A stretch of DNA of 26,304 nucleotides, taken from an uncultured Lachnospiraceae bacterium (lineage in GTDB: Bacteria > Bacillota > Clostridia > Lachnospirales > Lachnospiraceae). The stretch covers positions 1-26,304 of the forward strand of contig CAJUII010000040.1 of assembly GCA_910586405.1 (NCBI GenBank), written 5' to 3'. The notes beneath the pieces are model-generated. The model was not told the origin of the DNA. It searched no databases and was given only the letters and a program-made list of their open reading frames with translations. Below are positions 7,609 through 16,024 of this stretch, in pieces. Every line of letters begins with the position of its first letter. Within the stretch, counting starts at the first letter, position 1. The position numbers were made by a program, and so were the translations under genes.

Positions 7609-9510
7609 ATGAATATACAAATGCAAGTCTGTGGATTAATTATTATATCATTAATATTGTATTTTTATAAAAGGCAGGAAACAGTTGGACTGTACACGGA
7701 AGTCTTATTTCGGCGTGCGGCGTATATATGTATTGTCTGCCTGATACTTGATATGTTGTCGGTGATCTTTATTATGGGCAGGAGTATGCTGCCAGCTATG
7801 CTCGTCAGGGGAGAGTGCAAGCTGTATTTGATTTCGCTGGTGGGGACGGGTTATTCGGCGCTGACTTATGCCTGCGCAGATGCCTTTGGACTGATGCAGG
7901 TGAACCGATTTATTCAGAAAATGGGGATTGCGACAGTGGCAGTCAGTATGATCATCGCGCTGCTGCCAGTGTATATATATAATGAAGGAAGAACCGTGTA
8001 CACATATGGACCTGCGTGTATAGCGACTTATATAGGAGCGGTATCACTCATCATTGCGACACTCTTGTACACGGCAAAGCGCGCAAACAGGATGAATCCA
8101 AGGCGCAGAAGGGCGATCCGCACATGGATGGGAATCTGGCTTGCTGCGGCAGTCATTCAGTTTTTTAATGAAGGAATGCTGCTTGTCAGCTTTGCGAGTG
8201 CACTTGGCATTGTGATCTTGTTTTTTGAACTTGAGAATCCTGAGTCCAATCTCGACAGAAGTACAGGTTTTTTTAACGCAGGAGCTTTTGCGGATTATGT
8301 GAAGTACCGATACAGCAGCAAGAACAAAGGCTGTTGCCTGCTCCTGTCGCTTGACAATGCACATTCGAGCGATATCAGAATTGAGCATATGGAAGACATT
8401 CTGGCAGAGGTGACAGACTTTATCAGCAGGATTCCTGAGACGAAACGTTTTAAGACGGACGAGAAGGAGTTTGCGCTTGCCTTCGAGAGCAGGGAGCAGA
8501 TGGAGCGGGCATACACGATCATAGGGAACCGATTTCAGGATGAGTGGCTGATGGGCATGGAAAATGTCACGGCTGTTACGTTGCAGCCGTATTATTTGCT
8601 GGTTCCGGCTGCGGAAGTGGCGGACAGCGCAGACGAGATGCTCGGATATATCAAATATTTCAGGTCACACAGCATGGACAACCCGGATGAGCACACGATT
8701 ATCATTGACGCGGACAGCGTGGCGAAGAAAAGAGAGCGGGATGCGATGCTCGGAACAATTCTGCAGGCGATGGAGGAGGACCGCGTGGAGGTATTTTTCC
8801 AGCCAATCTATGCGACTGCCACGAAAAAGTTTGTGTCAGCGGAGGCGCTGGTGCGGATTCGCCGGGAGGACGGGAGTATTATTCCGCCGGGATTGTTCAT
8901 ACCGATTGCGGAGGAAACAGGGCTGATTATCAAGCTGGGCGAGCGGGTGTTTGAGAAGGTATGTATCTTTATCCGTGAGCATGCGCCCGAACAGTACGGC
9001 GTAGAGTACATTGAGATTAATTTGTCGGTCGTGCAGTGCGAGGCGAAATCGCTTGCAAAATGTTACAGTGAGATTATGGACAGATACCGCATCAATCCAG
9101 CATTTATCAATCTGGAAATCACGGAGTCCGCCTCGATTCTCACGAGAAAAACACTGCTCGACAACATGCGGGCACTGATCAATTACGGTGTGAGCTTCTC
9201 GCTGGATGACTTTGGCAATGGCCAGTCGAACTTAAACTATATCGTGGATATGCCTGTGCACATCGTCAAGTTTGACAGGGATATGACGCAGGCGTACTTT
9301 GAGAATGAGAAGGCAAAATACGTGCTGCAGGCGGCGACAGATATGATACAGGGACTTGGTTTGAAGGTGGTCGCTGAGGGCGTGGAGACCGCCGAGCAGC
9401 TTCAGAAGTTGGAGCGGCTGGGCATTGATTACATACAGGGCTACTATTTTTCCAAACCGATTGAGCAGGACCGTTATCTCGAATTTCTAAAAGTGAAAAA
9501 TGTTTCATAA
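7609..9510 (+). CDS. Membrane c-di-GMP phosphodiesterase: membrane domain, degenerate GGDEF, intact EAL
   Basis: The 633-residue protein starts with about six membrane helices (roughly 5-20, 36-58, 70-92, 105-125, 137-156, 172-206). A degenerate GGDEF domain follows (about 211-365): its beginning is recognisable (LDRSTGFFNAGAF), but the signature is reduced to TDEKEF, so cyclase activity is not expected. The EAL domain (about 380-630) keeps its catalytic set: EALVR (412-416), EINLS, LEITES, DDFGNG (533-538), VKFD, AEGVET and QGYYFSKP. It should hydrolyse c-di-GMP to pGpG using divalent metal. The membrane part resembles a sensor of unknown signal. The gene is a single unit with its own promoter and terminator, divergent from htrA. 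The ATG has AAAGGGGA upstream. Confidence 0.92.
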   Translation: MNIQMQVCGLIIISLILYFYKRQETVGLYTEVLFRRAAYICIVCLILDMLSVIFIMGRSMLPAMLVRGECKLYLISLVGTGYSALTYACADAFGLMQVNRFIQKMGIATVAVSMIIALLPVYIYNEGRTVYTYGPACIATYIGAVSLIIATLLYTAKRANRMNPRRRRAIRTWMGIWLAAAVIQFFNEGMLLVSFASALGIVILFFELENPESNLDRSTGFFNAGAFADYVKYRYSSKNKGCCLLLSLDNAHSSDIRIEHMEDILAEVTDFISRIPETKRFKTDEKEFALAFESREQMERAYTIIGNRFQDEWLMGMENVTAVTLQPYYLLVPAAEVADSADEMLGYIKYFRSHSMDNPDEHTIIIDADSVAKKRERDAMLGTILQAMEEDRVEVFFQPIYATATKKFVSAEALVRIRREDGSIIPPGLFIPIAEETGLIIKLGERVFEKVCIFIREHAPEQYGVEYIEINLSVVQCEAKSLAKCYSEIMDRYRINPAFINLEITESASILTRKTLLDNMRALINYGVSFSLDDFGNGQSNLNYIVDMPVHIVKFDRDMTQAYFENEKAKYVLQAATDMIQGLGLKVVAEGVETAEQLQKLERLGIDYIQGYYFSKPIEQDRYLEFLKVKNVS

Positions 9511-9540
9511 ATGTTGTTATAAAAATTTTATGACAAAAAC

Positions 9541-9574
9541 AAAAAAACACTTTAGTTGGATAAAGTGTTTTTTT
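9541..9574 (+). terminator. Terminator of the EAL-domain gene
   Basis: A 14-bp stem (AAAAAAACACTTTA at 9541-9554 with 9561-9574), a 6-base loop and seven T residues. The stem is A/T-rich, with the T-run in its 3' arm. Confidence 0.88.
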
Positions 9575-9575
9575 G

Positions 9576-9605
9576 TTGACATTCTATACAACACTATATC
9601 ATAAT
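9576..9605 (+). promoter_or_regulatory. Promoter for the helD-like gene, abutting the upstream terminator
   Basis: TTGACA (9576-9581), 18-base spacer, CATAAT (9600-9605). The -35 begins two bases after the terminator's T-run. The leader to the ATG at 9751 is about 140 bases and very AT-rich at first. Confidence 0.65.
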
Positions 9606-9750
9606 TCAAAATTTAAGTCTAGTATTTTTTTATTTGAACTATATAATATTATTTGTAGCAATCAGAATACGCAACCCCGCAAAGGGAAGTACGTGTGTAA
9701 ACCCGGTAGATGGGAAAGAACGAAAGTTCTTAGAAAGGAAAGGGTACGAT

Positions 9751-11817
9751 ATGTCGGAGCACAAAATGACAGAGAGGAAAGAATGGCAGAAGGAGGAAGC
9801 ACACTTTAAGGAGTGCAGGGCGCTGATCGCAGCGAATATGGCAGAGTATGAGCGGCAGTATGAGGAGCGCCACAAGGAGACAAAGGCGTTGTTCGACGAG
9901 GTGCAGAGCGGCAATGTGGAGTTGTATGGCCAGATGATGACCTCCCGCAGTCTCGAGGAGCACAGCCTCAATCAGCTCACGAACAATCAGGCAGCGTATG
10001 AGAAGCCCTTTTTTGGCAGGATTGATTACCGCAATCTGGACGAGCGCTTATTTGAGTCGATCTATATTGGAAAACATGGCGTCCTGCGCAACAAGACAGA
10101 GGTGGAGATTGTGGACTGGCGCGCGCCGATCTCGACAGTGTACTATGAAAATGAGCTGGGAGAGGGAACCTACAGCATTCCTGACAGCCACAGCGACGGC
10201 AAGGGGCGCGAATACCGCATCGATCTGAGCCTGAAACGGACCTATGACATCGAAGAGGGGCGTATGCAGGGCTATTATGACAGTGATGTGGCGGCAAATG
10301 ATGAGCTGCTGGTGAAGTACCTGAGCAAAAACCGCGATGCTGTGCTGGGAGATATTATTGCCACAATCCAAAAAGAACAAAATGAGATCATACGGGAAAG
10401 TCCATTTCACAATGTCATTGTGCAGGGTGTCGCGGGAAGTGGAAAGACGACAGTGGCAATACATCGGATTTCTTATATTATGTACAATTATAAAGAGCGC
10501 TTTACCTCCAATGAATTTTGCATTGTGGGCGGGAGTGATATCCTGATCGACTATATCACAGGCGGGCTTCCAGAGCTGGATGTGTATGATGTGAAGCATA
10601 TGCGCATGGACGAACTGCTGACGCATCTATTGCAAAAAGAATGGAAGAAAAAGTATCAAATCGTACCGCCCTCACCAAGCCTTGCGTGGAAGAGCAAGAT
10701 GCTGTTTGCGACGGAACTCGAACAGCACATGCAGCGGCTGCGTGCGCATATCCTTGGCAATTGTGTCGTATATGATGAGGAGCTTGGAATGCTGCTGTCC
10801 CAGAAAAACAATGATGATTTTATCCATGGAAATCCAGACTATTCCATCAACCGGCTTCTGGTGACACTCGATGAGCGGCTGCGCGCGCGCATCAAGCTAC
10901 AGTGTCAGGGGCGCGAGGAGATAGGCATTTACAACAACAAACTAGCGCAGTACAAGCATTATTTTTCAGACCACTGTTACAAGGGAAGTGTGGTCAATCT
11001 GTATCTGCAATTTCTGGAGGTATATGGCAAAGCGTACTATATTAACATGACGCCAGTGATGGAGCAGATTTCACGCGGAGTATTTGATGTGTATGACATT
11101 GCCGCGATGCTTTTGATCTATTACAGAGCGCTACAGCGAAAGCCAGATGAAGAGTTTGGACAGATTTTTATTGATGAGGCACAGGACTTTGGCCCGATTG
11201 TCTATTATGCGCTGCGCACGGTGCTGCCGGCGTGTTATTTCACGATTATGGGGGACGTGTCGCAAAATGTCAACTACGAGTGCGGCATGAATGCGTGGCA
11301 CGACATGCGCGAGAAGATTTTTAACAGCGGCACAGACCATTTCCGGGTGCTCGCAAAGAGTTACCGCAATACGATTGAAATATCCGAGTTTGCAGGGAAG
11401 ATTCTGACCAGTGCCTCAAGAGGCGCTTATAAGATTGAGCCAGTCATCAGACATGGCGAGCCGGTTCGGTTCATAGAGAGCATCTCGAAGGAGGAAGCGG
11501 CGGGGCTGTCTGTGGAAATTCTGACGGACATGCAGCAGAAAGGATATGAGACGATGGCAGTCATCTGCTTTTCCGACGAGGAGAAAGAAAGTGTCATCAA
11601 GCGGCTCAGCCATCAAATCCATCTGACGGATTCGGACAAGAGCGGTTTCAGCAAGGGCGTGATGGTGCTCACTGTGCCGGAAACCAAGGGCCTTGAGTTT
11701 GACTGTGTGCTTTTGTGGAAACCGGACTTGAAAGGTTACAAGGAGAATCCTAAGCTGGCGAAACTTCTGTATGTGGCTGCGACGCGGGCGCTGCATGAAT
11801 TGTTTGTGATAAAATAG
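9751..11817 (+). CDS. helD: HelD-like superfamily 1 helicase/RNA polymerase recycling factor
   Basis: The 688-residue protein has a charged helical N-terminus (1-75, the arm expected in HelD), a VDWRAPISTVYY motif (121-132) characteristic of HelD-family proteins, and Walker A GVAGSGKTT (226-234). Walker B-like FIDEAQDFGP sits in the second half. The C-terminal helicase motifs are TVPETKGLEFDCVLLW and LYVAATRALHEL. HelD removes stalled RNA polymerase from DNA in Gram-positive bacteria, using ATP. ATG 9751 is preceded by GAAAGGAAAGGG. The open frame continues upstream to 9634, but that part lies in the AT-rich leader and lacks a ribosome site. UvrD/PcrA is less likely given the N-terminal arm and the WRAP motif. 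The AAA gene follows 90 bases later on the same strand. Confidence 0.88.
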   Translation: MSEHKMTERKEWQKEEAHFKECRALIAANMAEYERQYEERHKETKALFDEVQSGNVELYGQMMTSRSLEEHSLNQLTNNQAAYEKPFFGRIDYRNLDERLFESIYIGKHGVLRNKTEVEIVDWRAPISTVYYENELGEGTYSIPDSHSDGKGREYRIDLSLKRTYDIEEGRMQGYYDSDVAANDELLVKYLSKNRDAVLGDIIATIQKEQNEIIRESPFHNVIVQGVAGSGKTTVAIHRISYIMYNYKERFTSNEFCIVGGSDILIDYITGGLPELDVYDVKHMRMDELLTHLLQKEWKKKYQIVPPSPSLAWKSKMLFATELEQHMQRLRAHILGNCVVYDEELGMLLSQKNNDDFIHGNPDYSINRLLVTLDERLRARIKLQCQGREEIGIYNNKLAQYKHYFSDHCYKGSVVNLYLQFLEVYGKAYYINMTPVMEQISRGVFDVYDIAAMLLIYYRALQRKPDEEFGQIFIDEAQDFGPIVYYALRTVLPACYFTIMGDVSQNVNYECGMNAWHDMREKIFNSGTDHFRVLAKSYRNTIEISEFAGKILTSASRGAYKIEPVIRHGEPVRFIESISKEEAAGLSVEILTDMQQKGYETMAVICFSDEEKESVIKRLSHQIHLTDSDKSGFSKGVMVLTVPETKGLEFDCVLLWKPDLKGYKENPKLAKLLYVAATRALHELFVIK

Positions 11818-11839
11818 TCTGCGATATTGAGAAATACAA

Positions 11840-11880
11840 GGGAGTGTGATAGACTTTATGCAGTGGTTTGTCATACTCCC
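11840..11880 (+). other. Long hairpin between helD and the AAA-ATPase gene
   Basis: Bases 11840-11853 pair with 11867-11880 (GGGAGTGTGATAGA against TTTGTCATACTCCC, with a few G-U pairs). No T-run follows, so this is not a standard terminator. It ends 11 bases before the AAA gene's ribosome site and could be an mRNA processing or stability element. Confidence 0.45.
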
Positions 11881-11907
11881 TTATGGCAGAAAAAGGAGGC
11901 AGGTTCT

Positions 11908-13482
11908 ATGGGTGTTTATCTAAATCCGGGAAATGATGGTTTTTGGAAGGCTGTTCGTTCTAAAATCTATGTAGATAAGACAGGGTTGATCGCGTACACC
12001 AATGAACTGATCAATACAGAACAACAGTTTATCTGCGTCAGCAGACCGCGGCGTTTCGGAAAATCAATGGCATTGAAAATGCTTGCAGCTTACTATAGCT
12101 GCGGATGTGATTCGGCGGATCTGTTCAGAGGGCGCAGGATTGAGCAATATGAAAGTTATCAGGAGCATCTGAATCAATATGATGTGATTTATCTGAATAT
12201 GCAGCAGTTTTTGATCAGAGCAAAGAATCAGTGTGTGACAGAATATTTGGAACGTGTTGTTCTTGCGGATATCCGAAGGGTGTATGGAGAAGTATTTTCA
12301 GCGGAGGAAACAATTCTTGCGGCAGCGCTAGAGCAGATTCATAGCGAAACAGGCAGACAGTTTATCTTTTTGATGGATGAGTGGGACTGTGTAATGCGTG
12401 AACGGCAGGAGTCGGAGATGCTGCAAAAGCAGTATCTTGATTTTTTGAGGGACTTGTTAAAAGATCAGTCTTATGTTGCACTTGCGTATATGACAGGAAT
12501 TTTGCCGGTAAAGAAATATGGAGAACATTCTGCGCTGAATATGTTCACGGAGTATTCGATGACGGACCAGAAAACATTGGAGGAATATACTGGTTTTACA
12601 GAGGATGAGGTAAAATCGCTGTGTAGACAGTTCGATATGGATTTTGATGAGACAAGCAGTTGGTATGACGGATATAAGTTTACGCATTATCAGCACATTT
12701 ATAATCCAAGATCGGTTGTGGAGGCGATGAACTGCCGCAAATTTTCAAATTACTGGACTTCAACAGAGGTTTACGATGCCTTGAAAACCTATATTAATAT
12801 GGACTTTGATGGACTTCGTGCGGATATTGTACAGATGCTTGGCGATGGACGCGTCAGGGTGAATACGCGCAGCTTTCGGAATGATATGCGCAGTCTTGAG
12901 GTGAAGGATGATGTGCTGACACTTCTGATTCATCTGGGTTATCTTGCATATGATTTTGAGGCAAAGGAAGTGTTTATACCCAATAAAGAGATTGTTGAGG
13001 AATTTGAAACAGCAATGAGCGTGAAGGGATGGACAGAAGTTATGCGGGTTGTAAAGGCTTCTGAAAAGCTTCTTGAAGATACTTTGGCATGTGACGGAAA
13101 ATGTGTCGCTGAGGGATTGGACAGAGCACACATGGAGGTCTCCTCCATATTGACTTATAATGATGAAAATTCACTGGGGTGTGCGATTGGGCTTGCATAC
13201 TACAGTGCGAGAAAAGACTATATGCTGATACGGGAGCTGCCGACAGGGCGTGGATTTGCAGACATTGTGTTCCTGCCGCTTCCGCACGCAGGGAAACCGG
13301 CGCTTGTCGTAGAATTGAAATATGACAAGACTGCCAATACAGCGATTCAGCAGATTAAAGACAGACATTATACACAGGCATTTCGCAATTATACCGGAGA
13401 GATTTTACTTGTTGGAATCAATTATGACAAGGATAATAAAAATAAGCCGCATAGCTGTGTAATTGAGAAAATACAAAAATAG
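11908..13482 (+). CDS. AAA-ATPase-like / PD-(D/E)XK nuclease-like protein, copy 1
   Basis: The 524-residue protein has the two-domain layout of the AAA-ATPase-like plus PD-(D/E)XK family. The N-terminal ATPase starts with a YVDKTGLI motif and a P-loop variant SRPRRFGKSMALKM (45-58). Its Walker B is FIFLMDEWDCVM (153-163), followed by YMTGILPVK, a WYDGY motif (252-256) and YNPRSVV. The C-terminal nuclease-like core has RGFADIVF (Asp452), VVELKYDK (Glu469, Lys471) and a downstream QIKDRHY. Catalytic residues look intact. The cellular role of this widespread family is not established. ATG 11908 has AAAAGGAGG 8-9 bases upstream. It precedes pepF by only 19 bases, so they are probably co-transcribed. 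A weak possible promoter (TTGTTT 11800-11805, GATATT 11823-11828) overlaps the end of helD. It is a distant paralogue of the gene at 23177. Confidence 0.85.
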   Translation: MGVYLNPGNDGFWKAVRSKIYVDKTGLIAYTNELINTEQQFICVSRPRRFGKSMALKMLAAYYSCGCDSADLFRGRRIEQYESYQEHLNQYDVIYLNMQQFLIRAKNQCVTEYLERVVLADIRRVYGEVFSAEETILAAALEQIHSETGRQFIFLMDEWDCVMRERQESEMLQKQYLDFLRDLLKDQSYVALAYMTGILPVKKYGEHSALNMFTEYSMTDQKTLEEYTGFTEDEVKSLCRQFDMDFDETSSWYDGYKFTHYQHIYNPRSVVEAMNCRKFSNYWTSTEVYDALKTYINMDFDGLRADIVQMLGDGRVRVNTRSFRNDMRSLEVKDDVLTLLIHLGYLAYDFEAKEVFIPNKEIVEEFETAMSVKGWTEVMRVVKASEKLLEDTLACDGKCVAEGLDRAHMEVSSILTYNDENSLGCAIGLAYYSARKDYMLIRELPTGRGFADIVFLPLPHAGKPALVVELKYDKTANTAIQQIKDRHYTQAFRNYTGEILLVGINYDKDNKNKPHSCVIEKIQK

Positions 13483-13501
13483 AAAAAGAAGGAGAAGGAG
13501 C

Positions 13502-15313
13502 ATGAACAAAACAATGAAAAACGAATTAAAATCACGAAAGGACATCCCAACAGCGCTGACGTGGGATTTGTCCCTGATCTATGCCGCCGAGGAGGCAATG
13601 TATCAGGATGTGGAAAAGGTAAAAACACTCTGTGACAACATGGTGCAAACATACAAGAATAAGCTGGACACGCCGCAGCACATCAATGCATGTCTCGATG
13701 ATTTTCGGGAAGTGAACCGCCTGCTTACGCTGATCGTACATTACTGTGATCTGGCTGTTTCCGTGGACTATTACGACACGCACAATCAGGAGCGCAACGA
13801 GGCAATTGCCAGCGTGACGGCGGATGTCACAAGCCGTCTGAGTTTTATTGACAATGAGATTGCAGCGCAGGAGGATGCTGTCATTCAGGAGGCGATTGCG
13901 TTGTCCGCGCAGAACGGGCACTATTTACAAAATATTCTGCGCACCAAGCCGCATTTGCTTCATCCAGAGACAGAGCGTGCCCTCGCGGCATTGTCACGCA
14001 CTATTCAAGCTCCCTACCAGATTTATAATATGGCAAAGCTGGCGGACATGAAATTTGATTCTTTTACGGCAGACGGCAAGGAGTACCCGCTGGGCTATTC
14101 CCTGTTTGAGAACAACTACGAGTATGAGGAAAATACCGCAGTGCGCCGCAGCGCGTTTGCTGCTTTTTCGGCAAAAATACGCCAATATGAAAATGTGACC
14201 GCAGCCGCCTACAACACGCAGGTGCAGACAGAAAAGACCCTTGCAGCCCTCCGCGGTTTTGACTCTGTGTTTGACAGTCTGTTGTTCGGACAAAAAGTTA
14301 CCAGAGAGCTGTACGACCGCCAGATTGACCTCATCACTGAGAAGCTTGCGCCGCATATGCGCCGATATGCCCGCCTGCTAAAAAAGATACACAAGCTTGA
14401 CCGCATGACATTTGCAGACCTGAAAATTGCGGTAGACCCTGAGTATGACCCCAAAGTCACGATAGAGGAATCACGGGCGTATGTCGAAAAGGGGCTCTCG
14501 ATACTTGGCGAAGACTATGTGGCAATGATTCAGGAGGCATACCGTGACCGTTGGATTGATTTCGCGCAGAATCAGGGAAAATCGACAGGCGGGTTCTGTG
14601 CAAGCCCCTACGGGAAAAATTCATTTATCTTGCTGTCGTGGAACGAGCGCATGTCCGATGTCTTTACGCTGGCGCACGAGCTGGGACACGCTGGACATTT
14701 CAAGTCCTGCAACAGCAGCCAGTCCATCTTTGACACCGACGTTTCGACCTACTTTGTGGAAGCGCCCTCGACGATGAACGAGCTTTTGATGGCACATTAT
14801 TTGCTAAGAACCAATCCAGACCCGCGTTTTCGCCGCTGGGTATTGTCCTGCATGATCGGCAACACGTACTATCATAATTTCGTCACACATTTGATGGAGG
14901 CAGCTTATCAGAGAAAAGTCTATCAGATTGTCGATGACGGCGGCAGTGTCAATGCCGAGACGCTGACCCGTCTGATGAAGGAGACACTGCAGGCATTTTG
15001 GGGCGATGACGTGGAGATTTCTGATGATGCTGCCCACACGTGGATGCGCCAGCCGCATTATTATATGGGACTTTACTCTTACACCTACAGCGCAGGGCTG
15101 ACCGTTGCCACGCAGGTATGCAAGCGCATAGAAAAAGAAGGGCAGTGCGCAGTGGATGACTGGAAAAAGGTGCTCGCCGCCGGCGGTACGCTCGACCCGG
15201 TAGGGCTTGCAAAGCTCGCAGGCATCGACATCACTACCGACGCGCCCCTGCTGGACACAATCGCGTATATCGGGGAGATAATTGACGAGATTGAGAAATT
15301 GACAGATGTGTAA
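13502..15313 (+). CDS. pepF: Oligoendopeptidase F (M3 family zinc metallopeptidase)
   Basis: The 603-residue cytoplasmic peptidase has the M3 signature HELGHAGHF (zinc ligands His392 and His396, catalytic Glu393). A downstream FVEAPSTMNE supplies the third zinc ligand (Glu420). The GGFCASPYGKNSFILLSWN stretch before it is typical of PepF, and so is C-terminal HYYMGLYSYTYSAG. It cleaves oligopeptides of roughly 7-17 residues. Length matches the family. ATG 13502 follows AAGGAGAAGGAG very closely; the frame's earlier start at 13463 lies inside the preceding gene and is not used. Between the AAA gene (19-base gap) and vanR (18-base gap), it probably belongs to one transcript with them. That would make the van regulators partly dependent on a housekeeping peptidase transcript. 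Confidence 0.93.
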   Translation: MNKTMKNELKSRKDIPTALTWDLSLIYAAEEAMYQDVEKVKTLCDNMVQTYKNKLDTPQHINACLDDFREVNRLLTLIVHYCDLAVSVDYYDTHNQERNEAIASVTADVTSRLSFIDNEIAAQEDAVIQEAIALSAQNGHYLQNILRTKPHLLHPETERALAALSRTIQAPYQIYNMAKLADMKFDSFTADGKEYPLGYSLFENNYEYEENTAVRRSAFAAFSAKIRQYENVTAAAYNTQVQTEKTLAALRGFDSVFDSLLFGQKVTRELYDRQIDLITEKLAPHMRRYARLLKKIHKLDRMTFADLKIAVDPEYDPKVTIEESRAYVEKGLSILGEDYVAMIQEAYRDRWIDFAQNQGKSTGGFCASPYGKNSFILLSWNERMSDVFTLAHELGHAGHFKSCNSSQSIFDTDVSTYFVEAPSTMNELLMAHYLLRTNPDPRFRRWVLSCMIGNTYYHNFVTHLMEAAYQRKVYQIVDDGGSVNAETLTRLMKETLQAFWGDDVEISDDAAHTWMRQPHYYMGLYSYTYSAGLTVATQVCKRIEKEGQCAVDDWKKVLAAGGTLDPVGLAKLAGIDITTDAPLLDTIAYIGEIIDEIEKLTDV

Positions 15314-15331
15314 TACATCGGAGGCAGTAAC

Positions 15332-16024
15332 GTGAATGAAAAGATTTTAGTGGTCGATGACGAGAAAGAAATCGCCGATTTAATTGAAGTGTATCTCAAA
15401 AACGACGGGTATACAGTTTACAAATATTATAATGGCACAGATGCACTTCAATGCATCGGGGAGACCGCGCTGGATTTGGCAGTGCTGGACATTATGCTGC
15501 CGGACATTGACGGCTTTCGCATCTGCCAGAAAATTCGGGAAAAATACTTTTATCCAATCATCATGCTCACGGCAAAGGTGGAGGACGGGGATAAAATCAT
15601 GGGGCTGACACTCGGCGCGGACGACTATATCACAAAGCCCTTTAACCCGCTGGAGGTGGTTGCAAGGGTCAAGACGCAGCTTCGGCGCTACACGCGGTAT
15701 AATGTCGGCAAGGAAGCGCCACAGCAGAATGAGCTGGATATCAGAGGATTACAGATCTCAAAGGATACACATAAATGCCTGTTAAACGGAAAAGAAGTGC
15801 CGCTGACGCCGATCGAGTTTGAAATCCTGTGGTATCTGTGCGGCCGGCGCGGCACGGTCGTCTCATCGGAGGAGCTGTTCGAGGCTGTCTGGGGAGAAAA
15901 GTATCTCGACAACAACAATACCGTCATGACGCACATTGCAAGGCTGCGTGAGAAGATGAACGAGCCGGCGCGGCGTCCCAAATATATCAAGACCATCTGG
16001 GGAGTGGGGTATACAATTGAGTGA
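15332..16024 (+). CDS. vanR: VanR-type OmpR-family response regulator
   Basis: The 230-residue regulator has a receiver domain (1-118) with the acidic pair Asp9-Asp10, phospho-acceptor Asp53 (AVLDIMLPD), Thr80 and Lys102 (YITKPF). The C-terminal winged helix (about 132-229) has LTPIEFEILWYLC and the recognition region NNTVMTHIARLREKM, ending in IWGVGYTIE. Strong resemblance to VanR, and location next to vanS and the vanG-vanXY-vanT genes, support the name. When phosphorylated by VanS it would activate the structural genes. The start is GTG at 15332 with GGAGG 7 bases upstream. The gene lies 18 bases after pepF and overlaps vanS by 8 bases. No separate promoter is evident in the short gap, so constitutive read-through from pepF is likely. 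Confidence 0.92.
   Translation: MNEKILVVDDEKEIADLIEVYLKNDGYTVYKYYNGTDALQCIGETALDLAVLDIMLPDIDGFRICQKIREKYFYPIIMLTAKVEDGDKIMGLTLGADDYITKPFNPLEVVARVKTQLRRYTRYNVGKEAPQQNELDIRGLQISKDTHKCLLNGKEVPLTPIEFEILWYLCGRRGTVVSSEELFEAVWGEKYLDNNNTVMTHIARLREKMNEPARRPKYIKTIWGVGYTIE

Noticed and set aside
9634..9750. Upstream 39-codon extension of the helD frame
   Set aside because: It lies in the AT-rich leader after the promoter, has no ribosome site, and the ATG at 9751 has a strong one.
9751..11817. UvrD/PcrA DNA repair helicase
   Set aside because: The charged N-terminal arm, the VDWRAP motif and the late Walker A position fit HelD better.
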